Below, in pieces: positions 20,806 to 31,904 of a DNA stretch of 64,000 bases. Position 1 is the stretch's first letter; every line of letters starts with the position of its first letter. The stretch is taken from positions 496,001-560,000 of the forward strand of contig BLSF01000019.1 in assembly GCA_012862575.1 (NCBI GenBank), written 5' to 3'. Both the position numbers and the translations under genes were made by a program. The notes under the pieces were generated by a model that worked only from the letters and a program-made list of their open reading frames with translations, was not told the DNA's origin and did no database searches. The DNA comes from Parietichytrium sp. I65-24A (Eukaryota; Sar; Bigyra; Thraustochytrida; Thraustochytriidae).

Positions 20806-23548
20806 TTACCGAGCATCGTGCATGGACAAGCTTAGGTGCGGCTTTGAAAAGCTGCGTCGTTCGGCGCTCTCGAGAAGTTGCGAGCACCCAGTTTCCGAGA
20901 ACGAGTTTCCATGCAACCTTCCAATATGGGAAAAACAAAGTCGAGTTAGCCCGGTCATGCAAAATCCCTTGGTAAAGCGGAAAGCAACTTACAGGAGAGT
21001 TTGCAAACCGCGGTTCTCGTCCAGTGCCTCGGAAAAGGCTGTCAAACAGCTATCGTCGAGACAGTTTTTTGCCAGGCTGCGGAGTGTACAATTCAAGTCA
21101 GAGTAGATATCCAATGACATTTTGAGCAGCAGGGAATCAACTTACCTGAGATGCTCGAGATTGGAGTTTGTTTTGAGTGCATCTGCCAGTGATTTGCCGC
21201 CGGAACTTTCAATCGAGTTGGCTTCCAGACTGCAACAGGATGCCCAAGTCAGATAGATCCGTCTTGAAACACGTAATGAGCGAAGCGAGAGATTACAAAC
21301 CCACCTTAATATCTTGATTGCAACGTTGGATGCGAGTGCCTTTGCAAGCGCAATTGCCCCGTCCGACCCGACCGAGTTATAAACAAGACTATGACCCGCG
21401 TGTGATGGTTTAGCACTCTTCGCATCGCGACCAATAGACCAGTTGGCGTCACTCACTTCAAATCGACCAAATTGAAATCATCCAAAAGAGCCTGTGCCAG
21501 TGCCTCTGCCCCCAATAAACCGATATCGTTCAACTCAAGGCTACGAGCAACAAGTATCAGCGATATAAATCGTGAGAGACCAACTTGGGCCGGAGTGCGC
21601 ACTCTAGTGAAACTTACTTTAAGTGTCGAAGAGATTTGGTTGTTTTCAGGTCCTTTATAATTTCGACCAAGCCTTGATCACCCAACTTGGCATTCGATAT
21701 ACTGAAAGATCCTGTGAGCTTCTCGAGCGGCAGCAAAGACAAGGTTTTCGTTGGAACACATACCTAATTTCGCTCAGTCTCTCATGGCTCGCCATGCCCT
21801 CTGCAATAGCCGCGCAACCAGCTGCACCTAGGTTGCAGTTGTCCAAGCTTGATACGTGCGAGTTCAGAACCCCGATCCGGTCATTCTCGCACAGATGAGG
21901 CGTTCACTTACCATATTGATGTTAGGGTCTTACTCTCCTGGAGCGCTTCTCCAAGCTCTTGCGCAGCTTCCAAGGCGATAATTTCGCCGTCCATGCTGTT
22001 GGTCGCACCGTTAGCAATCGACTCACACCTGGTCTCCGCCTTATTGCTACGACAAAAAACATACGTACCTGAAGCTTGCCAAGTTGCTTTTGCGCAGCGC
22101 TCGAAATAGTGCAAATGTACCGTCCATACCAAAATGATTCCATCGCAAGCTATTGGCAGTTGGTTAGTGTCCAGCCCCTTCCCTTGCGATTATGCGCATG
22201 GACTTACTTGATCTCTTCCAAAATCACATTTTTTTCCAGGGCATCAGCGAGAAATATGGCATCGTGTTTCAGTCCGCATTTTTGCAAGCTTCACGACTCT
22301 TGTCAGCGCAGGAAAGGCTGCGGTCCAGTGCGATATTTGGTTCTCTGACGACTTACTCTAGTCGCGTGAGGGTCGAGTTGTTCTTCAAGCCCAACGCGAG
22401 TTCTATTATACCCTTCTTCTCTGGTTTGTTGCCGGAAAGTCTGTACTCTTTAATTAGTCTGACTGCTTTTCAGATTTCGAGCAGGAGATTTCTTCACTAG
22501 ATCAGCTTACATTAACGTTTTCAGAGCGCAAGTAAGCTTCAACAATCTGCCAAGCGCTACCATGCCATTTGCGCCAATTTGATTGTGCATCAAACTTGTT
22601 TCAGAAACTGTTTGTTAATTTATGGTGAGTCCTGAAAAAAACTAGTTCGGCGCAACTTACTCTAGATAGGTCAGCGTACAGTTCTCTTTCAGCGCGCTTG
22701 ACAGCAGGATGGTTCCGGCATTTTTTAAGCGATTCCAGTGGATCCTGAGCCGCGCATGGGTGAGACAAACATGGTATCAGTAATGGCTTTCGATCGTCAG
22801 GGTGGCTCGAGTCTGTCTTACGATAAACTGTGTAAACTGGTGTTGTTTTTTAAAGCCGCCGCGATATTTGCTGCGCCTCTGCGTCCGATGCAATTTCCGC
22901 TCAGGCTGATTTAAATTACCAACCCAAAAAACAGCAAACCAGAAGGTCAGAGTTCTTCTTCTTGGAACCAAGACTCTTTTTATTCCTGATCTTACGTCAA
23001 CATCGAAATCTGGGAAACCCCTGTCCGAAGCGCATTCGCGAGGCACTGTGTTCCATGTGCTCGAATCGCGACGCTCTGAAAGCTATTGGTTTAAGTTGAA
23101 AATTCTCAAAGATTGACTGTGAGCTTGTGATGTTCACCAATGTAAAAACCAAACGAAAAGTGAGCCTAGCAGACTTACCCAAGCACTTCAAGTGCGCTTT
23201 TGTTCATCAGCCCTTGGGCGATATTTTCTGCGACCCGCTCTCCTCCCTCGCAGTCCTTGACCATTAGGTTGCGAAGGGTTTTGTTCTTGCAAAGCGCCAT
23301 TGCCAACCTTCTGCCGCCATGGCCGGACAAGGCGTTTGCAGCGAGAAAGCTTTGTGACGGGAGGTCTCGTAAGAATCTCGTAGACCAACTGCAAATTGCA
23401 TGTCTTTGACGCTAAATTTCGGAGAGGAACGAACGTACCTTATCGATTCTTCGCCTCGAAGGAGAGCCTCCAGACCTTCATCCAAGTCCCGAAATCCCTC
23501 GAATTGCACACATTGTCCGCACACCATTTCTTCGATTTTCTCTCGCAT
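20806..23548 (-). CDS. Ribonuclease-inhibitor-type leucine-rich-repeat protein, 17 exons
   Basis: Exons in transcript order: 23439-23548, 23179-23388, 22996-23082, 22822-22905, 22661-22744, 22511-22594, 22357-22440, 22208-22288, 22069-22149, 21912-21995, 21764-21847, 21618-21701, 21457-21540, 21305-21388, 21146-21229, 20993-21076, 20806-20917. They join to 1605 nt, 534 residues plus TAA, without a stop. All 16 introns are phase 2 and 50-96 nt. Exons 4-16 are 84 or 81 nt, so each encodes one 28- or 27-residue repeat (e.g. exon 4 LSGNCIGRRGAANIAAAL). Such NLRC3/RI-type repeats form curved protein-binding surfaces. No other domain is visible in the ~36-residue N-terminus. The binding partner is unknown. 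Confidence 0.88.
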
Positions 23549-23792
23549 CTTGGCCCTGGCGTATCAAACGCCAGTCGCGCGACGTCGCGGGAATTACGGG
23601 TCTGGCTCAGCGTTGTCCGCTGTCCCCAAGGGTGCGCACCCATTCGCGGCTAGTGACGGATAACTCGTCCGTACCACGGTATGTCAGTGCGGCCTTTCCT
23701 GTGAGATCCGGGGATCCGGGCGAGTGAAACCTTGTGGAATAATCTGCCATCGCAAGCTGCTTTCGCGATCGCTCACGTGGGATCGCTCGGGA

Positions 23793-23828
<36 letters not shown>

Positions 23829-25317
23829 GAAAGAAAGAAAGTAAGAAAGAAAGATCGGAATCGCCAATCGTCGCGTCTCACAACTTGTTTACTTTGACTG
23901 ACAGTGAGACCCGAAGTTAGTCTCTTGGTTGAGAGCATCTCGAGCAATCTCTATCTGCTAGCTCCGAGTGAGAAGTGTCGCGTGCTCAATAGGACCTCCG
24001 GCCGGTATGGTGGCGGCCACTAAAGCCCTCAGCTAAGAATCCAATACCCTCAACCTCTCGACACCCCTTTCGAGACACTACTGCGCTCGCCCAAGTCTTG
24101 ATAAGTCTTGCCGCTCACTAGTCACTCACTCAGTGGCCGTCCGAGAAAAAAAGAAAGATCTATTTCGACTGACAAGATGAGCTCAATGAGCTCCGAACTT
24201 CGAACTTGAACGAACAGAGTCGGCGTTGCGGAGATTGCAAAGATTGCAAAGGACAAGATCACGATGCTTCGCTGACTCGGCTGCCTCCTGGTCACGCGGG
24301 CAGGTGGGTATGCGGTGGGCAGTGAGAGCTCTGCATCTACACTCGCAGTACGTCCACGAAGGGGGGGAGGATTGGCTTGCCTATCTTCATGTGCAATGAT
24401 GTGCAAAGCAATGCAAAGCATTTGTCTTGTCGTGACATTCTCCTGGCCAAGCTTTTTGTGAGTTGTCCAAAGCGAATGCACTTTCTTGACACAGACATTG
24501 TAAACTTACTACAAAAAAGCTACAACTCAAGATGAAGAACATTATGTAGAAGGAGGGGAGGAAAAAAGTAGAATAGTAGGAATCGTCCTGTTCTGCAAGT
24601 TCTGCATGCAGTTTTTTATGTTCTTGTTGTCAGAATTGTCAGCATTGTCAGAGTTTTGCAGTGCAATCTGTTGCAACTTGTACGAAGTTTGTAGATTTAG
24701 AGTTGCGCATTTTACCTTCATCGCCTTGCATCTACTCCCCTCCTTACTGAAAATGTCGCACACTCCACCCTCACATTCCATACCATTCTCCCACTAAAAA
24801 CACTAGGAGAGATGCGAGCCGTCGCACACCTCCCATTCACACGGGTGTGCACCTGGTTCTACTGCTATGATTACGCCAATCTTTAATTATCAGAACCGAC
24901 GGTGAGGTCGACAACCAGGAACCCAACTCGCAGAGCAGACGACCTTAGCAAGTTGGCGCATTTTTACTTAGTGCAAACCGTAGCAACGCGGTGGGAGGCG
25001 GCAGCGATTGTAATCGATGTAATCCATGTAATTACACGTAATACATGAGGCAAACACGAAATGACTCGCGCGTTCAGCGACCGAGTACGGTAAACAGGAA
25101 ACAAACTGGGGAAGAAGGCAAGAGGGCAATTCGCCGAGAGGTGTACGCGCAACCGAAACGCATTGTTGTGAGTGAGGAGAGAGCAAGGAGTGCGAAGCGG
25201 GCTCGCATTAAGAGCGTGCAAAAATACGTAATACCGTGGCTGGAGAGCTGGAGAGCTTTCGTAGAGATCATAGTTTTGGGTTTTGGGTTTTGGGAATTGA
25301 GTTTTAGGGCGAGCGAA
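23549..25317. other. Divergent gene-free region
   Basis: About 1.8 kb lies between the start of the LRR gene and the importin-like gene. It includes a GAAA microsatellite, T- and A-rich stretches around 24500-24800 and possible upstream coding for the importin-like frame from 25045. Only short frames with no motifs occur. Confidence 0.55.
23790..23853. repeat. (GAAA)n microsatellite
   Basis: About 15 copies of GAAA, slightly interrupted, lie some 240-300 bases upstream of the LRR gene start. Confidence 0.95.
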
Positions 25318-28005
25318 ATGTTCAAAGTGCTGCGGACATGCGTGAAGCAGCAGCCGAAGAGACGGCGAGCAGGGGCGTGGACGTCCGCGAAGAAGTGGCG
25401 GACGAATGCGAATGGTGCTCGAATCGACGCAGTGTACATATCAGCCCACGGCGAGCACGGCGAGCAAGTCGAGCATGATTCTCGCAGGGATGCTGAGGAT
25501 CATGTAGAGCCGTGCCCAGAGCCTAGCGTGGGAGGTGGATCAGATATTGAGGAAGGAAATGAAACAGACAGCTTTTATTCGAATGCAGAGGAGTCGCAAG
25601 TTGAAGAATATCTGACGGATACAGACAACGATGACGACAGTGATCAAAGCGAGGTGGCCAGTGATTCGGAGGACGAGGTGGCATACGGGGAGGGGGAGCA
25701 AGTGGCCTTTCATGACGCGCTTGGAGACGCGCCGATTTGCGAACTTGAGGGAAAGAGCACAGCAGCCAAGGTTAATATTGCACACTCTTGGTTGGTGTCC
25801 AAGGAGAGCAAAGACCATATGCGCGGGGCGCGTGCGGTGAGGGAGATACTTGCAAATCCGAGCAACGCAAAAGCTGTGGCAGCGACGTGCATTCCTCCGA
25901 TGGCAGCACTTCTCAAGCAATGCACAACACTGGCTGACTCGGAGCTTGCTTTCATTTTACTCCGAAACTTTAAAAACTTGGCAGGTGGAGCAACAGAGGA
26001 GACGCAACTGGTGGCGATGAAAGTCCTCCCAACGATTGTGGCACACATATACGTACCGATATCGGAAAGGTGCGCCAATCAAGCGGCATGGGTGATCGGG
26101 AATCTGATAGGCGACGGACACGTACTCAGGGATCGCATTCTGAAGACAGGTGTGCAGAACAAGCTGATAGAGCTTTTTAAAAGCGGCAACAGGCTCATTG
26201 ACCGCGTCACAATTGCGTGGGTGCTGAGCAACTTTGTTCGTGGGAAGCCGCAGCCCGATCTAGCTTTGATCCGCGGCATTCCGGACCTCTTTGCAACCGT
26301 AATTAAGGGTTCATCGAACCAAGATCCTGATCCCGACGTCCTCGTGGAAGCTTGCTGGGCCCTGAAATACATCTCTGGTGGCGCCGAAGCTGGAACGCAA
26401 CTCGTTGTAAGCCTAGGTATCTTTCCTGACCTCGTCAAGATACTACAGGGCGGGGGCCCTGCTGCCTTGCCAGCTCTTCGCACCTTAGGAAACTGCCTGA
26501 GTGGAACCGACGACCAAGCACAGATTGTGATTGATGCAGGACTGGTGTCTTGCTTGAAAGATATCATTGTGGACAAACTCAGCGACATAAATATGCAACG
26601 CATAGCAATCTGGTCGGTAAGCAACATTCTCGCTGGTCGGCAGAGCCAGATCGAGGCGACAGCAAGTGTTGGACTTGTGCAGATTCTCATACAGTTTGTT
26701 CAAAACTCGGCCACACCGCCTGCGTTGCGCAAAGAGGCGTGCTGGGCGCTGTCAAACCTTTGCGAGTGTTGTGAAGGCAAGCGGCTGCTCGAGTTTGAGG
26801 TGGGCAAGATAGCATCTGGATTTGTGAGGTATGCCAACGACATGATCTCAGAGTCTTGGATACCGCTGCAAGGCTTGCAGCATTTGGCCAAGCACCCCGG
26901 AGCACACCACGCGATCTTGTATGCGAACACCCCATACCTTCTGCGCACCCTCGCAGACAATCAAGCCAAGCTTCGGCCGAGTGCGAGGTCTTCAATCATC
27001 GAGCTTGCCTCCATCCTCAACATTCCATTGCAGCAAACGCTTCATGCACCAGACCCAAAGCACACCTTCAGCAATATGCGAGACGTTGCCAAGTATTGGC
27101 GCCAACTCGCTGAAGTAGGGCTAGACACTTCTCTGGACAATTTCTGTGTAGATTTTGAGCACAATTCCCGAGCGCTCACTGGAGCTCTTCATTTCTTCCA
27201 ACTTGTGCGACAGCAGTTTGCGCCCGAGCCGCTTTATAGGAAGGCTGTAGCTCAGCGTGTGCTTCAGATCCTCGGGATGATCAAGCACGAGCCCTCGGTG
27301 CGCAATGAGTTTCTCGCTCTGCTCCCTGCTCTCACACAGACTTGTATCGAAACAAACGGAGCGAAGGCTTTGACTGATACTTGGGTGATGGTCCTGACAG
27401 CTAAAGCTCGCGGCGACAGGGAGGAGCTTCAGAGTCTTGCATCTCGAATCATAAGCCTAAACATCGTGCACAAACATGCTCAAATGTGGCTCGAGCAGCA
27501 TGGAAGTTCTTCGAAACCTACAATTCAAAGTAGCCTGTCGGTGTACATATTTTTCGAAGAACGTCTCCGCGATCAATTCCGCCTCCCCATCTTTCCCGTG
27601 AAGATACAAGCGCCCTTCCTGACGGGCAGCCGGGAAGCCCTGGCGAGAGCGAGGAGGGATTGCGCTCTCGCGGCTGCTAATGCCGAGACTCTAGCGCAGT
27701 TTCTCGCTGCCTGGCCCGCGTGGGAGATCAACAGCTCGTCTTCTCGCCAAACGTCCAAGTCTTGGAAACGCTCTAGCAGAGATTTCCGCAACTCTTTGAA
27801 GAGCAAGGTAGGCACCACATTCGTCCACGCTGTTCGTTTGGCTTCGGAGAAGGCCGAGTGCAGCTGGGACGAGCTCATGAAGACCTGGGCGAGAACCGGG
27901 GTGGATCTAAACCCCAGGACTCGGAGCATAGATAACATCGGCCGCGCCATTACTTCTAGAGCAATTGGCAGCTCTCGCCCTTCCTCAACGGGAGTGTCTG
28001 CATAG
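25318..28005 (+). CDS. Importin-alpha-like armadillo-repeat protein with long C-terminal extension
   Basis: From the ATG at 25318 the protein has 895 residues. The frame is open from an earlier ATG at 25045, but that extra stretch includes repeated GTTTTGG sequence and looks like 5' UTR. An acidic, Asp/Glu-rich region precedes ARM repeats (about residues 155-550) with the importin-alpha signatures ANQAAWVIGNL, VEACWALKYISGG, IAIWSVSNILAG and KEACWALSNL. The Trp/Asn array that binds nuclear localisation signals is therefore present. Classical importin-alpha is about 530 residues with a basic importin-beta-binding N-terminus. Here that domain is not clear, and about 340 unrecognised residues are added. 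It may be a divergent nuclear import receptor or a derived ARM protein. Confidence 0.8.
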   Translation: MFKVLRTCVKQQPKRRRAGAWTSAKKWRTNANGARIDAVYISAHGEHGEQVEHDSRRDAEDHVEPCPEPSVGGGSDIEEGNETDSFYSNAEESQVEEYLTDTDNDDDSDQSEVASDSEDEVAYGEGEQVAFHDALGDAPICELEGKSTAAKVNIAHSWLVSKESKDHMRGARAVREILANPSNAKAVAATCIPPMAALLKQCTTLADSELAFILLRNFKNLAGGATEETQLVAMKVLPTIVAHIYVPISERCANQAAWVIGNLIGDGHVLRDRILKTGVQNKLIELFKSGNRLIDRVTIAWVLSNFVRGKPQPDLALIRGIPDLFATVIKGSSNQDPDPDVLVEACWALKYISGGAEAGTQLVVSLGIFPDLVKILQGGGPAALPALRTLGNCLSGTDDQAQIVIDAGLVSCLKDIIVDKLSDINMQRIAIWSVSNILAGRQSQIEATASVGLVQILIQFVQNSATPPALRKEACWALSNLCECCEGKRLLEFEVGKIASGFVRYANDMISESWIPLQGLQHLAKHPGAHHAILYANTPYLLRTLADNQAKLRPSARSSIIELASILNIPLQQTLHAPDPKHTFSNMRDVAKYWRQLAEVGLDTSLDNFCVDFEHNSRALTGALHFFQLVRQQFAPEPLYRKAVAQRVLQILGMIKHEPSVRNEFLALLPALTQTCIETNGAKALTDTWVMVLTAKARGDREELQSLASRIISLNIVHKHAQMWLEQHGSSSKPTIQSSLSVYIFFEERLRDQFRLPIFPVKIQAPFLTGSREALARARRDCALAAANAETLAQFLAAWPAWEINSSSSRQTSKSWKRSSRDFRNSLKSKVGTTFVHAVRLASEKAECSWDELMKTWARTGVDLNPRTRSIDNIGRAITSRAIGSSRPSSTGVSA

Positions 28006-31000
28006 CAAACCGCTCTCACTGTCAATCAAGCGATCTGTGGATCGAAAGCGCCGCGTCGCGCCACACAGGCCTCTTCAAACAAACTCACATGCCAATGGCA
28101 TTGTACTCGTAAACATGAAAACATAGATAGCACTCTTCCTTCCTTCCTTCCTTCCTTCCTCTCTTTTTTTTGGCCTTTGTTCTTGCCTAACTGTACAAAC
28201 TAAATCTAATTTCTAAATTCTAAATTCTACAAACTAAATCTAATTTCTACAAAGCCGTGGCGCACATCTTGCCTGCGACTTCGTTTTTGACAACACCTTT
28301 GACTTGCTGTAAGCTTCCACGAGATCGCGATGATCTCAAGGCTTCCTGGCTAGGTACTGAGTAACGTATGCAGCTGGCTACGGACGTAGACGTCGCTACC
28401 TGCTCGGTAGGCGCTGCGGGAGAGTCCAGACCATTTGTCGCAGTTTCGCGCTTTCACACTTTTTCACCTTTGCACTTTTCCGCTTTTTCAGAAGTCCCAT
28501 TCACCGTTCACCGTTCACCGTTCACCGTTCACCGCTCAGCAGTACCCAGTACTGAATGTGAGTACATGGCAAGAGGGCCACAGAGAGAGAAAGAGAAGGG
28601 CGGATAGACTGTAAGTTGTGAGTTGCGGGACTTGCGCCATGCGCCAAAAGAAGGACCGCTCCCTGACATCGCCATGCTTTTGTTTGCTACTAGTATTTCG
28701 CGGTTACAACGTGCAAGGCGGGCCTGTCAGACCAGCTCCTTGCGGTGGTTGATGGGAGGCTGGGAAAGTTGAGGATGGGGCGATGGCAGGTTCAGGACCT
28801 CGTTCCTTCCGTTGTTAGCGTCTGATTTTACAGTTAGCCGTCCGTTTCGCTGACAGCGAACTTGATCTCGTGCTGTTCTGAATCCTGAGATTCACTTGTG
28901 CACCGCATCGAATCATCGAACCATCGAGACCAGCACGGCGCAGCAGCAACGACTCAGGAGAAGACGGTCTTTAGCCAAGGGAACCGAGCCGATTTCGATT
29001 CTCCTCATATCCAATGCGGACCTGCAGGCAGGCTGCCTGGGGCGGACAAACCGCCACCTTCTTCCCGCGCTAGCGCAGCCGCCATGTCCTTCGGCTGCCA
29101 CATACAAGATCCTCTTCTATCCTCTCGCCGCCTTTGCGCGAACAGCGATCTGCAGCTGTTGCTCTCATGTTTATGTTTACTTGCCTTCATCACTTTCATA
29201 GAATTCTGTTTTTGAAGTTTTTTCTTTTCTTTTCTTTATGCTCGAGCAAGGAAAAGTTTTTTGACGGTGAGCTGTAAGCTGTGAGCTGAGTGAACTGAGT
29301 TGATTGCATTCTTGTATCATCGCATCCTGGCACCCTGGCATCCTCGCATTGCGTCCCATCGCAGGACGACGCTTCAAGATGCTCACGGGTGGACCGAGCA
29401 CATCTGCGCATTCACACCCGGCTCCAGCGCGACGAAACGAGAAACTGAGCACTCAGCACTTGGTGGCCATCTTTGCTCGTCTTTGTTCAATCAATGTTCT
29501 GAAAGCAATGAACCAATGAACTCAATGAATCAGTCTGGGAGGACTGGACACTCTATGAATGCAGCCGGCCTCGCTGAATTTGGCAATCCCGACTCCATTC
29601 ATCCATCCGTCCATCCGCCAAAACACGGTCTATTGCTTTTGAATTTTTTGAAGTTGAAACTTGCTCTCATCTCTCTGTCTTGTTCTTGGACGCGCTCTCA
29701 TTTCCATCTATCTACCCATAGTACTCTTGACTTTGTCGCCCTTTTTCTTATCCTCTCTACGCTAGCTACTAGACACGAACTCTTAACTGCAAGTAGGAGC
29801 TGAGAGATTCAGCAAGAGAAACAAGAGGAGCAAGCGTCGCGCATCAAGTGGGTGCGCGATGCTTTTTTAGAATACATTTTCATTCTTTTTCTTTTTAATT
29901 TTTCTTTTTTCAAAGTTGAACGAGTTCAACGAAGTTGCTTGTGCTTTCAGCGGCGTTTGGACGGGGCACGCATGCACATCACACGCACATCACATCACAT
30001 GCACATGCGCGAGCGGCGGATGAGAGATCAAGACGAATTCATACTACACAGTGTTGAAATCAGACATGAGGTGAGTTTAGTACTCGAGTAGCGCTTCCAA
30101 TTGATTCAAGATCAACTCAATCAAGGTTACTTTTTGAAAAACAGAATGCAGAGCCCACAATATACTCGCTGCCAGTGAGTAAGCTCACTGGGCCACACAA
30201 GCTCTCTGATGCGCAACTGGTTCGGCCCTTCGTTGCGATTGTCGATCGCCGATGGTCGATTGTCGATCGTCGATGGGCGTCGCTGTCCATGTGAGCGAGA
30301 TGTGACTTTGTCTGAAAAGCGCGAGTTTAGGAAGAAAGCGCGAGCACCGTGAGCAACCCAGCAGAGCCAGCACTAAAGTACACCTCCAAGGACTACGCGG
30401 CGCTAATAGCGCTCAAGTTCAAGCTCACACACACCACCCACCCTACCTACCGCCTTTGAACAGAACAGAGCAACACAAAACAATACAGATTGGAAAGTTT
30501 CCAAACGTTTGGTTGCGTTTGCAAATATTTGCAGCGCTCGACAAAACCACACCCGGCTCCTTTGTCTACGTACTCAGCACTGCGCTTTCTTCCTTTCTTG
30601 TTTGACTATCTCTGACTGCCCATAGTGAAGCGTGCTCACCGAGAGATCTCTCACCGAGAGCACCAACGCTCATTCCTCCGCCCATAAGAGAGCAGCACAG
30701 AGCGCAAAAGCTGCAGGCTAGCGCTCGCATAGCCAGCGAGAGGCCAGGAATCTCGTAGCCTCTGCTTCGAACCTCGAACCTTAAAACCTTGAAACTTGAA
30801 CCTCAAACAAGAAGCACGAAAAAAACAGCGAAAGCGACGAAATCAGCTAACTTAACGCTGTAAATTAGCAAGCACAAAAACCAAAAACTACGACGGGTCC
30901 ATGATTCCACAAACAACGCTCGCGTCTTACGCGTCCTGTGAGGGGCGGCCGTAGCGACGCGCAGTGTAAGGCCTCCCCCGAAGCAGCTACGGCACTTACG

Positions 31001-31475
31001 GCACTTAGCAGATGTTGCGGGACGTCTTTGGCGTCCCCCTACCACTACCTGAGTCGTCTACGTTATCTACGTTACCGCGTTCCTTCTCCATGGCACACAT
31101 ACTGGACCCGCCACAACGAGAGAGAAAAAGAAAGAGAGAGAGCGAGAGAGACGTTCCGAGATCTTGCTGACAGTGTTCTAGCTGGTCTAGTGGCGTTGTG
31201 TTGTGCCATTTGCTGCCTTGCTCAATTTCACTTTGACTTGCGAAATCGATTTGACGCAGGACGCTTCTTGCAAAGCATTATACGACGTTCATCGTTCCTG
31301 CAGGACGCCGGTGAGTGGCACGGCCAAGTGTTAGTAGAGCACGCGAGCGCTCCGAGGCTCTGATTTGGTTTCGATTTGTTGGGTTTCGTTGAGTCTCGTC
31401 CAGAGCCGGAACTTTGCGCGGAATACTTCGGAAACGGTGCCCCGGGTCAAGTACAGGTGGGGCTGTGCAAGTTCG
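28006..31475. other. Gene-poor tract of about 3.5 kb
   Basis: This is the longest stretch in the window without a supported gene. It holds (TTCC)n at 28136-28161, a duplicated AAACTAAATCTAATTTCTA element near 28197-28253, a GTTCACC 7-mer array, and many short frames whose codons look random. A frame of 167 residues (29300-29803) lacks motifs and coding-like codon use. A GAAAGAGAG-rich patch lies near 31120-31150. A non-coding RNA or a gene with many short exons cannot be excluded. Confidence 0.5.
28500..28536 (+). repeat. Tandem GTTCACC 7-mer, about five copies
   Basis: Perfect or near-perfect GTTCACC/TTCACCG units repeat five times in gene-free DNA. Confidence 0.9.
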
Positions 31476-31850
31476 ATGCGAATGGCCGTATTCGTGGCTG
31501 GCGAGATCAAGCGCCCTCTTCGGCTGGGCAGAGTGGCCGATCGGCGAGTTAAGTGTCAGGTGAAAGTTAACCGCGCCTGCTCGGACCCGGCGCAGCAGTC
31601 ACCAGAGTCCGACTGCTTTCAACTGCCGTACTTTGGCTCGGCCTGCTCGTGCGGCAGGGCCGACATTGTGGAGGTGAAGAAGGTTGGGTTGCAGACTCTC
31701 GCGGCCACCCTGCTTCTTGCAGTCCTTTTCCTGCCGCTCTTCTGGCTGCCACTCACGTGGAGCACCTGCAAGGACACCGTGTTCCTCTGCCGCGCCTGCG
31801 GGAGAAAGTTGCACAGGGAAAGCCGCCGCCCGATTTGCTTGAAGAGGTGA
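31476..31850 (+). CDS. LITAF-like membrane zinc-ribbon protein
   Basis: This is 124 residues from the first ATG. The pattern is a CSCG pair at residues 57-60, a hydrophobic stretch of about 25 residues ending PLFWLPL, then CKDTVFLCRACGRKL. That matches the LITAF domain, where a membrane-dipping hydrophobic segment separates two halves of a zinc ribbon. The first pair is C-x-C rather than the usual C-x2-C. Family members sit on the cytosolic face of endosomal or plasma membranes. The frame ends at a TGA and reopens in the same frame into the next gene only 54 bases before its ATG, so the two may be one unit. An in-frame stop-free leader upstream of the ATG allows a longer N-terminus. Confidence 0.6.
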   Translation: MRMAVFVAGEIKRPLRLGRVADRRVKCQVKVNRACSDPAQQSPESDCFQLPYFGSACSCGRADIVEVKKVGLQTLAATLLLAVLFLPLFWLPLTWSTCKDTVFLCRACGRKLHRESRRPICLKR

Positions 31851-31904
31851 AGGAACTGCGATCGAACAGTTTGCTTGCTCGACGACACGAAAGACCTCGC
31901 GCTC

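Noticed and set aside
21142-21456. Single-exon reading of LRR fragments
   Set aside because: Continuous reading mixes repeat-coding exons with introns carrying GT...AG boundaries; splicing gives regular 28-residue repeats.
23607-23947. Two minus-strand frames rich in Phe/Leu/Ser
   Set aside because: They arise from the (GAAA)n microsatellite read in the reverse direction.
28500-28536. Possible CRISPR-like or telomere-like repeat array
   Set aside because: The 7-base units have no spacers and too few copies, and the host is eukaryotic; it is a simple minisatellite.
29300-29803. 167-codon frame in the gene-poor tract
   Set aside because: Codon use looks random, it is rich in Ser/His/Leu from repeat DNA, and no domain is visible.
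30938-31363. 141-codon frame with a hydrophobic stretch
   Set aside because: It has no ATG, includes a GAAAGAGAG low-complexity tract and has no family match; it might be leader sequence of the LITAF-like gene.
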